Shown here one piece after another: positions 46,785-55,184 of a stretch of 64,000 nucleotides of DNA. The stretch spans positions 310,001 through 374,000 of the forward strand of contig NZ_QGNA01000005.1 of the NCBI RefSeq assembly GCF_003173615.1, written 5' to 3'. The DNA is from Falsiroseomonas bella (lineage in GTDB: Bacteria; Pseudomonadota; Alphaproteobacteria; Acetobacterales; Acetobacteraceae). The position numbers were made by a program, and so were the translations under genes. Each line of letters starts with the position of its first letter. Positions within the stretch are counted from its first letter, which is position 1. The notes under the pieces are model-generated. The model had not been told where the DNA came from. It made no database searches and saw nothing but the letters and a program-made list of their open reading frames with translations.

Positions 46785-47393
46785 TCAGGCGGTGCTTGCG
46801 TCGCGACGACGGGCCGCGCCGGCGAGGCCGAGCAGGCCGGCGCCGAGCAAAAGGGCTGAGGCGGGCTCGGGCACGGCGACGGCGCCGATCCGCAGCGTCA
46901 GGCTGTCTTCCGTCTCGCCCCGGCCCCAGCTCCAGACATAGGTGCCGGGCGTCGCGCCGAGCGCGGCGAGGGTCGTGTTGGCGAAGGTGACGGTGGCGGA
47001 GAGCGGATCGCCCGACACATAGCCCGTGGGCACGGCGAGGAAGCGCGTGCTGAAGCAGCAGATCGCGACGAGATCGCCGCTGGCGGTGCCGACGGTGGTG
47101 TTGGGTCCGGGCCCGAAGCTGGTTGGGCCGGTGATGCCGGTATAGGTGTCCTGCGTAGAGCCGCCGCGCATGACGATGCCGAAGCTGGGCCAGAGCGTGT
47201 TGGTGAGGTTGGCGGCGATGCCTTTGGTCAGCGCGCCCAGCTTCAGCGTCCCGCTGCCGGAGAGGACCACGTCGCTGCCCTGCTCGGTCAGCGTGTAGAG
47301 AAAGGCCGCCCGGGCGGGGGCGGCGCCGGCGACGACGATCCCAAGCGCCGCGGCTGCGGCCATCGCCGCGCCAGCGATGCGACCAAGTGGCAT
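46785..47393 (-). CDS. PEP-CTERM sorting-domain protein
   Basis: The 202-residue exported protein has a signal peptide (MPLGRIAGAAMAAAAALGIV, ending near APARA) and a classical C-terminal sorting signal VPEPASALLLGAGLLGLAG followed by RRR. The middle is Thr/Gly-rich and has a Cys-Cys pair (AICCFS). It should be processed by an exosortase and displayed or released with exopolysaccharide. Start 47393 follows GGGAGAGA. Confidence 0.9.
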   Translation of the reverse strand: MPLGRIAGAAMAAAAALGIVVAGAAPARAAFLYTLTEQGSDVVLSGSGTLKLGALTKGIAANLTNTLWPSFGIVMRGGSTQDTYTGITGPTSFGPGPNTTVGTASGDLVAICCFSTRFLAVPTGYVSGDPLSATVTFANTTLAALGATPGTYVWSWGRGETEDSLTLRIGAVAVPEPASALLLGAGLLGLAGAARRRDASTA

Positions 47394-47584
47394 ATCCGAT
47401 CTCTCCCAGAGCGTTGCGGGCGAATGTGGCCGGAACGGTCCCGGCGGGCAATGGCAGGTGCGGCCGAGTAGGGGGCGTCGAGGAATGGGTTCCGAGGGGC
47501 CGCTGCCCCTCGGCGGGTGGGTTCGGGAGGGCGGAGCCCTTCCGGGGGTGCGGCGGTCTGCAAGAGAGGCCACGATCCTGGGAG

Positions 47585-47628
47585 CCCCCCTCACCCAACC
47601 CTCTCCCCCCTGTGGGTGGAGAGGGCTT
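47585..47628. repeat. dispersed palindromic repeat, copy 1
   Basis: A CCCCCTCACCCAACCCTCTC core followed by an imperfect GGAGAGGG return arm. The same element occurs at 61177-61218. Elements of this kind are common intergenic REP-like palindromes in high-GC proteobacteria. It lies in the 253-base gap between the PEP-CTERM gene and an acyl-CoA dehydrogenase; the rest of that gap is GC-rich inverted-repeat sequence without a gene. Confidence 0.75.
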
Positions 47629-47646
47629 CGGGGATGAGCGAAAACG

Positions 47647-48885
47647 TCAGTCGGCGGCGAGTTTGCCGGCGGCGCCTTCCTCGGCGATCAGCTTCAGCCA
47701 GCCGTCGCGGGTCTGGGGCAGCTTGCGCCCCAGGATCTGCTCGGCGACCTGGGTGCGCAGCACCTGGGCGGTGCCGCCGGCGATGGCGAACATCCGCGCG
47801 TCGCGGAGGTAGCGCTCGACGGGGTTGTCCTTCGAATAGCCCTCGGCGCCCCAGACCTGCAGGGCGTTGTTCGTCACGCGGATCGCCATCTCGCTGGCGA
47901 AGACCTTTGCCTGCGCGGCGGCGAGGCGGTCGGGGAAGCCGGCGGGGCCGGCGCTGCGGGCGGCGCGGTGGATCAGGGCGCGCGATGCCTCCACCTCGAT
48001 GGACATGTCGGCGAGCATCCAGCCGAGGCCCTGGAACTCCGCGATCGGGCGGCCGAACTGGCGGCGGGTGTTGGCGCGGGACAGCGCGTGGTCGAGCGCG
48101 CCGGCGGCGAGCCCCATCGCGACGGTCGCGGCGCCGACGCGCTGGCCGTTATAGGCGTCGATCAGGCGGGCGAAGCCGCGCGCGAAACCGCCGGGGGCGC
48201 GCAGGACCATCTCGTCCGGCACTTCGAGGTCGCGGAATTCCAGCTCGGCCTCGGGCATGCCGCAGAGGCCGAGGGAGGGGATTCGGCGGGAGACGATCAG
48301 GCCCGGCGGGTCCCCTTCCCCGTTGCGGGCGACGATGAAACCGCCGATGCCGCGGAACTCGCCGTCCTCGATGGCGCGGGCGAAGATCAGGTGCAGGCGG
48401 GAGACGCCGCCGCCGGTGATCCAGGTCTTGCGGCCGTTGATGATCCAGCGGTCGCCCTTGCGCACGGCGGTGGTGGTCATCTCGGTGGCGGCGGAGCCGG
48501 CGCCGGGCTCGGTGATGCAGATGGCGGGCTTGTCGCCGGCGCGGACCAGGCCGGCGGCGAGCTTCTTCTGGGCGGGCGTGCCATAGGCCATGATCGCGCC
48601 GACCGCGCCCATGTTGGCCTCGACCGCGATGCGGCCGCAGACGGCGCAGGCCTTGGAGAATTCCTCGACGACGAGGGCGGCATCCATCACCGATCCGCCG
48701 CCGCCGCCCCATTCGGCGGGGATGGTCAGGCCCATGAAGCCGGCCTCGGTCATGCGCTTCACCATCGGCCAGGGATACTGGCCGGAGCGGTCGGTTTCCG
48801 CGGCCTGGGCGGCGGCCTCCTGCGCCACTTCGCGGGCGCGGTCGCGCAGCGCGCGCTGTTCCTGGGTGAGCAGGTCGTCGGTCAT
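47647..48885 (-). CDS. acyl-CoA dehydrogenase family protein
   Basis: The 412-residue flavoprotein has the N-terminal helical domain, CITEPGAGSAATEMTT and TWITGGGVSRLHLI for FAD contact, and a C-terminal domain with RRQFGRPIAEFQGL, VWGAEGYSKDNPVERYLRD and IAGGTAQVLRTQVAEQI. It oxidises an acyl-CoA, chain length unknown. Its start overlaps the TerB-like gene stop (ATGA). A partial copy of its 3' end lies at 42461-42680. Confidence 0.92.
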   Translation of the reverse strand: MTDDLLTQEQRALRDRAREVAQEAAAQAAETDRSGQYPWPMVKRMTEAGFMGLTIPAEWGGGGGSVMDAALVVEEFSKACAVCGRIAVEANMGAVGAIMAYGTPAQKKLAAGLVRAGDKPAICITEPGAGSAATEMTTTAVRKGDRWIINGRKTWITGGGVSRLHLIFARAIEDGEFRGIGGFIVARNGEGDPPGLIVSRRIPSLGLCGMPEAELEFRDLEVPDEMVLRAPGGFARGFARLIDAYNGQRVGAATVAMGLAAGALDHALSRANTRRQFGRPIAEFQGLGWMLADMSIEVEASRALIHRAARSAGPAGFPDRLAAAQAKVFASEMAIRVTNNALQVWGAEGYSKDNPVERYLRDARMFAIAGGTAQVLRTQVAEQILGRKLPQTRDGWLKLIAEEGAAGKLAAD

Positions 48886-49607
48886 GCGGAAAGCCGTTCC
48901 TCGATGGCGGCGGCGGCGGCCTTGTCGAGCCGCATCGCCTTGGCGAGCGCGTCGAGCCAGGCGCGCTCGGCGGGGGTGACATCGCCGCAGGCGGCGAAGG
49001 CGGCGGCGTAGAGACGCGCGCGGAGCATCGGGTCGCGCGCCTCCTTCGCCAGGGCCTCGGGCGTCAGCGGGCGGTCGAAATCGTTGAGGACGAAGTCGCG
49101 CTCCTCGGGCGAGAGGCCGGCGGCGTCGAGCTGGCCCGCGATGGCGGCGCGCTCGGCGGCGTCCACGGCGCCGTCGGATTTCGCGGCGGCGATCATGGCG
49201 CGGACCATGAGCAGGGCCTCGGCCTCCTCGGCGTCGGGGCCTTCGGGCTCCGGCGGGGCCGGGGGCGGCTTGGCGGACCAGGGCGAGGCGCCGGTGTCGG
49301 GGATGCGGCGGGCGGGGGCGGAGACGTCGCGCGGCGGTGGGGCGACGTCGCGGGGGGCCGGGCGGGACGGGGCGCGGGCGGGCGGTGGCTCGGGCGCCTG
49401 CTGGCTGCCGCGCATCCAGCCGGCGAGGGCGCCGGCGGCGAGCGCGCCGATCGCGCGGGCGGCGCGGGCCTCGGCGCTGCGGCTGCTGCCGCCGCCGAGC
49501 AGCGCGCCGAGCGTGCCGCCGCTGCTGGTGCTGCGGCGGGTCGTGCGCCGCCGCGGCGGCTGCGCGGCCCCTTGCAGCAGGGCTCCAAGCACGCGGTTCA
49601 GGTCCAT
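48882..49607 (-). CDS. TerB / DUF533-type protein
   Basis: The 241-residue protein starts with a Gly/Arg/Ser-rich region containing a short hydrophobic helix (IGALAAGALAGWM), has a proline-rich linker (residues about 70-125) and ends in a TerB-like helical domain: LLMVRAMIAAAKSDGAVDAA, IAGQLDAAGLSPEE, YAAAFAACGDVTPAER. Acidic residues in the DG helices resemble metal-binding sites of TerB. The role is unknown. Start 49607 has GGGAGG six bases upstream; GTG at 49613 is possible. It is coupled to the acyl-CoA dehydrogenase gene. Confidence 0.8.
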   Translation of the reverse strand: MDLNRVLGALLQGAAQPPRRRTTRRSTSSGGTLGALLGGGSSRSAEARAARAIGALAAGALAGWMRGSQQAPEPPPARAPSRPAPRDVAPPPRDVSAPARRIPDTGASPWSAKPPPAPPEPEGPDAEEAEALLMVRAMIAAAKSDGAVDAAERAAIAGQLDAAGLSPEERDFVLNDFDRPLTPEALAKEARDPMLRARLYAAAFAACGDVTPAERAWLDALAKAMRLDKAAAAAIEERLSA

Positions 49608-49661
49608 CGCCACCCTCCCATGCCTTGCAGAGCTAAGCCCCGCGCGCGGTTTGGGGAAGGG

Positions 49662-52244
49662 TCAGCGGCGCAGCAGGCCGCGCAGCAGGTCGCTGGCCGG
49701 GCCCTGGAGCTGGGGCGGCACGCCGGGGATGGCGGGAGGTTGCGGCGCGGGCTGCTGCGGCGCGGGTTGCTGCGGCGCGGCCTGTTGGGGCTCGGCCGGG
49801 CGGGCGGCGGGCACGGCGCCCTCGCGCCCGCCACGCGCCGCACGCAGCGCCGTGGCGCAATCGGGCAGCGGATCGGGCCGCGCGCCGGGCTGGTTGGCGA
49901 TGGCGCCGAGCACCTGGCCGAGATCGCCGCCGACGCGGCCCGCCAGCGCGCCGGCGGCGGCGGCGACCGCGTTGCGCACCTGCACGCCGCCATAGGCGGG
50001 GGCGGCGAGCGTGCCGCCGAGATCGGCCGCGACGCGGATCTCGGCGCCGGCGGCGCGGACATCGTGCAGCAGGCGCAGCGCGAGGGTTTCGTCGGCCAGG
50101 TTGATGGTGCCGCTGCCGGCGACCTTCGCGGCCGGGGCATCCGCCAGCAGCGTGCCGATGCGCAGCGTGCCGTCCTGCGCATCGGCGCGCAGGGCGACGC
50201 ATTCCACCGGCAGGCGGTCGGGCAGCGGCGGCAGCGCCGGGACTCGGGCGCGCAGCGCCTGCTGCACCGGGTTCATCAGCGGCGGCTCCAGCGTGGCGTT
50301 CACCATCGCCAGGCCGAGATGGCCGTCCAGCGTCGCGGCGACCGCGCGCAGCCCGGCGCCGGCGCCGCGGAGTGCGGCGTCGAGCTCGGCCTTGCCGGAG
50401 ACGCGCACCGGCTCGCCGAGGGCCTGCTGCAGGGGGGCGAGCTCGAGGCCGGGGGCGCGGAGCGTGAGGGCAACGGTCGGCGTCGCCGCGGCGGCGTCGG
50501 CGGCGAGCTCGCCCGTCACCTGGCCGCCCGGGCCGGTCACGGCGAAGGGCGCGATGCGGGCGCGGCCGGCCTCGACCTTCAGCGGCAGGCGCAGGTCGCG
50601 CCAGGTGGCGCCGCCGGCGGTCAGCGTCGCGACGGTCACGCGCAGATCGGCGTCCCAGCCGCGCAGCGCATCCACCGGCAGGGCGATGTCGGGGATCACG
50701 CGGCCATCCCGCGCGGCGGGCGCAGGGGCAGGCGCGGGCTGGGCGGGCGCGGGTTGGGCCGGTGCGGGCTGCGCGGGCGCGGCGGCGGGGAGGGCGGCGC
50801 GGATCGCGTCGAGGTCGAGGCGCGCGACGTCGAGCCGGCCGTTCAGCGCGGGGCGGGCGGCGATCGCCAGCGTCAGCTCGCCCGCGGCCTGCAGCGGCGG
50901 CGCGGCGAGCGTGATGCCGCGCAGCGCGATGCCGTCGCGGAAGCCGGCGCCGCGCTCGGCGATGCGGGCCTCGGCGGTCAGGTCGCGGATGGCGGGCAGC
51001 GCCGTGCCGGCAAGCGGCGACAGCGCGGCGAGGTCGGGGATGCGCGCGGCGAGCGCGAGGTCCACGCCGGAGAGCGCGGTCGGCTGCCGCACCTGGCCGC
51101 GCAGGGTGGCGGTGGCGCCCGCGGCCTGCAGGCGCAGGTCCACCGGCAACGGCGCGGCGGCGCCGCCGACCAGCAGGGCGGGCGTGCCGGCAGTGCCGGA
51201 GAGGCTGAGCGGGACCTCGCCCTGCCGCGCCTCGGCCGTGATCTGCAGCGGGGCGTCGAGGCGCGGCGCGGTCGCTTCCAGCCGGGTCAGGGCGAGGCCG
51301 GGGCGCAGCGCGGAGAGGTCGGCGGCGCCGAGGCGGAGCGCGAGGTTCTCGGCGGTACGCAGCTCGGCGCCGCTGCCGGCGAGCCGGCCGGAAAGCGTCA
51401 CGTCCCGCAACGGCGGCAGCGGCGCATCCGGCAGCAGGGGCGCGAGGCGCGCGACCTCGGGGACGCTGGCCGCGACCTCGGCGCGCCAGGCGCCGCCCGG
51501 GGCGAGGCTGCCCTGGATGCGTGCCTCGGCGCCGAGGACGCCGAGCGTGGCCTGGAGCGGGATCTGCGTGGCGCCGCCGAGGGCGGCAAGCGGCGCCGTC
51601 TCGGCGGTGACCGCGACCTCCTGGCCGCGCAGCAGCAGCGTGCCGCGCGCGGTGACGGGCGCGCCGTCGGGCGCGGCGGCATCCAGGCGCGGGATGCCGA
51701 TGGTCTCCGTCGTGCCCGCGCTTCCGTCGCGCCAGGTGACGCGGCCCTCCTCCACCTGCAGGCGGTCGAGCGAAAGGGCGAGCGGGCGGGCGGGGGCGGA
51801 GGGGGTGCCGGGCGCGGAGGGCGCGGCCGGGCCAGCGGCTGGCTGGAACTGCCAGTTGCCGCGACCCTCGGCGGTGGTCTCGAGCAGCAGGTCGGGGCGG
51901 TCGAGCTCGATACGGGCGATCTCGATGCGGCGGGAGAGCAGCGGCAGCAGGGCCGCCTGCACCTCCACGCGCTCCGCGGTCAGCATCTGCGGGCGGCTGC
52001 CGCCGGGCATGTTGGCGAGCGCCACGTCGCGGAGGATCACGGTGGGGCGGAGGGAGAGGCCGAGTTCCACGTCGCGCACGGCAAATTCGCGGCCGGTGGC
52101 CCGCTGCACCTCGGCGACGAGGCGGGCGCGCACGGCCTCGGGGCTGACGAAGACGCGCAGAGCGACGAAGCCCGCAAGCGGGATCGCGACGATGATGGCG
52201 AGCAGGATCCAGGGCCAGCGACGGCGGCGCGGCGTTTCGGTCAT
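49662..52244 (-). CDS. AsmA family protein
   Basis: The 860-residue protein has one N-terminal membrane helix (WPWILLAIIVAIPLAGFVAL) and a long repetitive beta-rich body, as in AsmA/YhjG proteins that span the periplasm and carry lipids to the outer membrane. The AsmA motifs are FVSPEAVRARLVAEVQRATG near the N-terminus and a C-terminal GSGTINLADETLALRL. A repeated PAQPAP linker lies near residue 480 and a PQQPAP tail near 830. It stands alone with its own promoter region. Confidence 0.9.
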   Translation of the reverse strand: MTETPRRRRWPWILLAIIVAIPLAGFVALRVFVSPEAVRARLVAEVQRATGREFAVRDVELGLSLRPTVILRDVALANMPGGSRPQMLTAERVEVQAALLPLLSRRIEIARIELDRPDLLLETTAEGRGNWQFQPAAGPAAPSAPGTPSAPARPLALSLDRLQVEEGRVTWRDGSAGTTETIGIPRLDAAAPDGAPVTARGTLLLRGQEVAVTAETAPLAALGGATQIPLQATLGVLGAEARIQGSLAPGGAWRAEVAASVPEVARLAPLLPDAPLPPLRDVTLSGRLAGSGAELRTAENLALRLGAADLSALRPGLALTRLEATAPRLDAPLQITAEARQGEVPLSLSGTAGTPALLVGGAAAPLPVDLRLQAAGATATLRGQVRQPTALSGVDLALAARIPDLAALSPLAGTALPAIRDLTAEARIAERGAGFRDGIALRGITLAAPPLQAAGELTLAIAARPALNGRLDVARLDLDAIRAALPAAAPAQPAPAQPAPAQPAPAPAPAARDGRVIPDIALPVDALRGWDADLRVTVATLTAGGATWRDLRLPLKVEAGRARIAPFAVTGPGGQVTGELAADAAAATPTVALTLRAPGLELAPLQQALGEPVRVSGKAELDAALRGAGAGLRAVAATLDGHLGLAMVNATLEPPLMNPVQQALRARVPALPPLPDRLPVECVALRADAQDGTLRIGTLLADAPAAKVAGSGTINLADETLALRLLHDVRAAGAEIRVAADLGGTLAAPAYGGVQVRNAVAAAAGALAGRVGGDLGQVLGAIANQPGARPDPLPDCATALRAARGGREGAVPAARPAEPQQAAPQQPAPQQPAPQPPAIPGVPPQLQGPASDLLRGLLRR

Positions 52245-52332
52245 TGTCGGCGGTCTCCCTCGCCGAGCCTAACACGCAACGCGGCGGGGGGATCCGGGAG
52301 TCGAGGCTGCCGGGCGGGCGGCGCGCCGCGCG

Positions 52333-52893
52333 TCAGACCGCGCCGGGCGCAGGGCGGCGACGGGCCGCCGCAAGGCCGAGCAGACCCGTGGCCAGCAGCG
52401 CGGCGGAAAGCGGCTCGGGCACCTCCTGCGGCTCCTGCACGGCGAGGCGCACCGTGTACTCCGTTCCGCGGTCGATGCCGCTGACGAAGGCCAGGCCATC
52501 GGTCTGGGATATGGCGACAACCGGAAAGCTGAACTGCTGGAGCAGATCCGGGATCACGCCGCCCACCGTGTTGTTGTAGAACACGACCCCGACCGCGCCG
52601 GCATTTGCGGCCAGGCTCGCCTTGGTAAGAAACGCGCAGGTCCCACGCACGATCAGCGCGACGCTCCCGCTGGCGAAGCCTGTGAAGTCGCCGGGAAGGC
52701 ACCCGGCATCCGCCACCAGGTCCAGCGGCGCTTGCACGCTGCCCAGGCCCGATCCGAGTGCAGGGAAGGCTTCGACGCTGAAACCAGGCGCCGGAGAGAT
52801 GGTTTGCAGCGAGCCGAGGATGGCCGCCTTCGCCGCCGCAGGCGCGATGCCGAGGCAGGCTGCCAGCGCCATGGTCCGCACCAATTGCATCAT
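52333..52893 (-). CDS. PEP-CTERM protein with protease-associated (PA) domain
   Basis: The 186-residue exported protein has a signal peptide (MALAACLGIAPAAAKA), then a PA domain: GSVALIVRGTCAFLTKASLA, NAGAVGVVFYNN and FPVVAISQTDG. It ends with VPEPLSAALLATGLLGLA and RRR, a classical exosortase signal. PA domains usually sit inside or beside proteases and bind peptides; here the domain stands alone. Two adjacent ATG codons (52893, 52890) follow an AGGGGGCGGA site. Confidence 0.88.
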   Translation of the reverse strand: MMQLVRTMALAACLGIAPAAAKAAILGSLQTISPAPGFSVEAFPALGSGLGSVQAPLDLVADAGCLPGDFTGFASGSVALIVRGTCAFLTKASLAANAGAVGVVFYNNTVGGVIPDLLQQFSFPVVAISQTDGLAFVSGIDRGTEYTVRLAVQEPQEVPEPLSAALLATGLLGLAAARRRPAPGAV

Positions 52894-52988
52894 TCCGCCC
52901 CCTGCGCCTGCAAGGCCCAGCATGGCCGAGGATCCGCGCCGTCGGCAAGGGACCGTGGCAGAAGCGAAGTCTCGCCCCGGCGGGGGAT

Positions 52989-53960
52989 CTAGGCGCTCCG
53001 CTTCGGCTTCGGCGTACGCGGCGCCTCGAAGCCGAAGAAGGCGAAGGTTTCCTTCATGTGGGGTGGAAGGGGCGCCGAAACCTCCAGCGTGCCGCCGGCG
53101 GGATGGCGGAAACGCAAGGCGCGGGCGTGCAGGTGCAACTGGGCGGGCAGGCCCTCCATATGCGCCGCCGCGCCGCCATACTTGCCGTCGCCGAGGATCG
53201 GGCAGCCCAGGGCCTCGGCGCAGTGGACGCGCAGCTGGTGGGTGCGGCCGGTGATCGGGTTCAGCTCCAGCCAGGCGGCGCGGCGGCGGGCGGCGTCGAG
53301 GATGCGGAAATCGGTGACGGCGCGGGCGCCCTCCCCGTCCTCGGCCGGGGCGGTGCGCTCGCCGCGCGGGCCGCCCTGGCGGACCAGGGGCAGGTCGATG
53401 CGGCCGGCGGGGGGCGTCGGCTCGCCCACCGTCACCGCCCAGTAGGTCTTCTGCACGTCCCGGCCGCGGAAGGCGGCGGCGAGCTTTGCGGCCGCCGCGG
53501 CGGTGCGGGCGAGGACCAGCACGCCGGAGGTGTCGCGGTCCAGGCGATGCACCAGGCGCGGCCGGTCCTCCGCGCCGAAGCGCAGCGCGTCCAGCATGCC
53601 GTCCAGGTGCTTCGCGATCCCCGGCCCGCCCTGCACCGGCAGGCCATGCGGCTTGTCCAGCACCAGCACATCCGCGTCGCGATGGATCACCATCGCCTCG
53701 AGCGCCTTCGCCTCCCGCGGGTCGAGCGGCTTCGCGGCGGCCTTGGGCGCGGGCGCATCCGGCATGGGCGGGATGCGGATCTCCTGGCCGGGCAGCAGGC
53801 GCGTGTTGGCCTCGGCGCGCTTGCCGTCCACCCGCACCTGCCCGGTGCGCAGCATCTTCTGCAGCGCCCCCTGGGTCAGGGCGGGATAGTGGCGGCGGAA
53901 CCAGCGATCGAGGCGCGTCTCGCCATCGGCGGCGGCGACCTTGCGGAGATGGACGGACAT
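52989..53960 (-). CDS. RluA-family 23S rRNA pseudouridine synthase (RluC type)
   Basis: The 323-residue enzyme has an N-terminal S4 RNA-binding domain (TRLDRWFRRHYPALTQG, MLRTGQVRVDGKRAEANTRL) and the catalytic motif HRLDRDTSGVLVLAR, with Asp141 as nucleophile. The second motif GRTHQLRVHCAEALGCPILGD follows. The combination of S4 and RluA domains fits RluC, which modifies 23S rRNA, but RluD is not excluded. It begins at 53960. Confidence 0.92.
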   Translation of the reverse strand: MSVHLRKVAAADGETRLDRWFRRHYPALTQGALQKMLRTGQVRVDGKRAEANTRLLPGQEIRIPPMPDAPAPKAAAKPLDPREAKALEAMVIHRDADVLVLDKPHGLPVQGGPGIAKHLDGMLDALRFGAEDRPRLVHRLDRDTSGVLVLARTAAAAAKLAAAFRGRDVQKTYWAVTVGEPTPPAGRIDLPLVRQGGPRGERTAPAEDGEGARAVTDFRILDAARRRAAWLELNPITGRTHQLRVHCAEALGCPILGDGKYGGAAAHMEGLPAQLHLHARALRFRHPAGGTLEVSAPLPPHMKETFAFFGFEAPRTPKPKRSA

Positions 53961-53996
53961 GGCGGGGCGGAGGGTAGCACCGACCCGCCCCCGGCA

Positions 53997-54383
53997 TCAC
54001 CCGGCCGCGCGCAGCGCCGCGAGGGCGCGCGCCGCCTCGCACAGCGCGGCGAGGCGGCTGTCGGGCAGCGCATCGGTCGCGCGCACCAGGTCGAGCAGCA
54101 TGCGCGGCCGCGTCGGCAGGCGCGGGCGATAGGGCGCGGCGGCGGGCTCCAGCTCCTCGAAGAACCAGGCGGCGGGCACGCCGAGCAGGGCGGCCAGCAC
54201 CGGCAGGCGCGCGGCCGGAATGCCGTTCAGCCCGGCCTCGTATTTGCGGGCCTGCTGGGCGGAGACGCCGAGCACGGCCGCCATCTCGGCCAGCGAAAGG
54301 CCGCGCTGCAGGCGGCGTTCCCGCACGCGCCGGCCGACATGGCGGTCGGCGAGGCCAGCCGGGGAGAGGATCGGGTCGCTCAT
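53997..54383 (-). CDS. XRE-family helix-turn-helix regulator
   Basis: The 128-residue protein has an N-terminal Cro/CI-type helix-turn-helix: [60 protein letters not shown]. The C-terminal half is a short Arg/Ala-rich helix. Target genes are unknown. The 277-base gap upstream (54384-54660) includes an AT-rich stretch near 54475-54525 that is promoter-like, and the crcB terminator. Confidence 0.88.
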   Translation of the reverse strand: MSDPILSPAGLADRHVGRRVRERRLQRGLSLAEMAAVLGVSAQQARKYEAGLNGIPAARLPVLAALLGVPAAWFFEELEPAAAPYRPRLPTRPRMLLDLVRATDALPDSRLAALCEAARALAALRAAG

Positions 54384-54521
54384 GGACGGCGCGCCCTGCG
54401 GGAGGCGCCGGAGGTCACTGCCCCGGTTTTGCCATGTTCTGCATGAGGCCCTGTCCAGTCTCCGCGGATCCTGTCCGAAAAAAAGAAATACAGCCGGACT
54501 ATTCCGCTCGAATCGCACATG

Positions 54522-54548
54522 AAAAAGCCCCCTTGTCGAATTGGGGGC
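54522..54548 (-). terminator. rho-independent terminator downstream of crcB
   Basis: On the minus strand GCCCCC, a ten-base loop and GGGGGC are followed by TTTTTC. It lies 113 bases past the crcB stop codon. Confidence 0.75.
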
Positions 54549-54660
54549 CTCCGGAGGCCGCGAGGTTTCTACTTGTCGTGCCCGCCGCGAGTCCATCCGG
54601 CTGGCAGGGCTAGGCCGGTTCAAACTCTCGCCGGCGCGCGACGCCTTCCGGTTGAGGCGA

Positions 54661-55029
54661 TCAGCGCCGCACCAGCCACCAGGCCAGGGCGAAGGCGGCA
54701 AGGCCGAGCGCGACGGAGGCCGCGACATAGAGCGCGGCCAGCGCCGGATGGCGTTCGAAGAGCAGGCCAGTCTCCAGGCTGAAGGCCGAGAAGGTGGTGA
54801 AGCCGCCGAGGAAGCCGGTGACCAGCAGCAGTCGTGCCGGCCCCTCCAGCCCGGCGCCGGCGGCGATGCCGATCGCGGCGCTGCCGAGCACGTTCACCGC
54901 AAGCGTGCCCCAGGGGAAGCCCGACCCGAGCAGGCCGAGCGCCGCCACCGAGACGAGGAAGCGCGCGACCGCGCCGGCGGCGCCGCCGAGCGCCACCAGG
55001 GCCAGGCTGCCTGGCGAAATTCCGCTCAC
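54661..55029 (-). CDS. crcB: fluoride channel CrcB/Fluc
   Basis: The 122-residue protein has four membrane helices and the family motifs GGAAGAVARFLVS, PWGTLAVNVLGSAAIGI and GFLGGFTTFSAFSLET, with the two pore phenylalanines in the last. Dimers export fluoride from the cytoplasm. The start is a GTG at 55029, the natural start of helix 1 after an AGGGTGGGG site. No fluoride riboswitch was recognised upstream. Confidence 0.92.
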   Translation of the reverse strand: MSGISPGSLALVALGGAAGAVARFLVSVAALGLLGSGFPWGTLAVNVLGSAAIGIAAGAGLEGPARLLLVTGFLGGFTTFSAFSLETGLLFERHPALAALYVAASVALGLAAFALAWWLVRR

Positions 55030-55184
55030 CGCCCCACCCTTCCGCAATGCCGGGCCATGAGCCCCGCCGAATCGACCAGCGGATACTATGGCGCGGCTTG
55101 CGGCCGGCGACAGCTTCGGCTCCGATCGGTCCGGCGTATCCGCGCCGCCAGCCCGGCGGCCGGCGACACCCCGGAGCGAGCCGG

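Noticed and set aside
49572-52484. Open frame of 970 codons antisense to the AsmA gene
   Set aside because: The composition is Gly/Arg/Ala-only low complexity; the AsmA reading on the minus strand has a membrane helix and family motifs.
55030-55184. Fluoride riboswitch before crcB
   Set aside because: The leader was read on the minus strand and the crcB-motif pseudoknot elements were not recognised.
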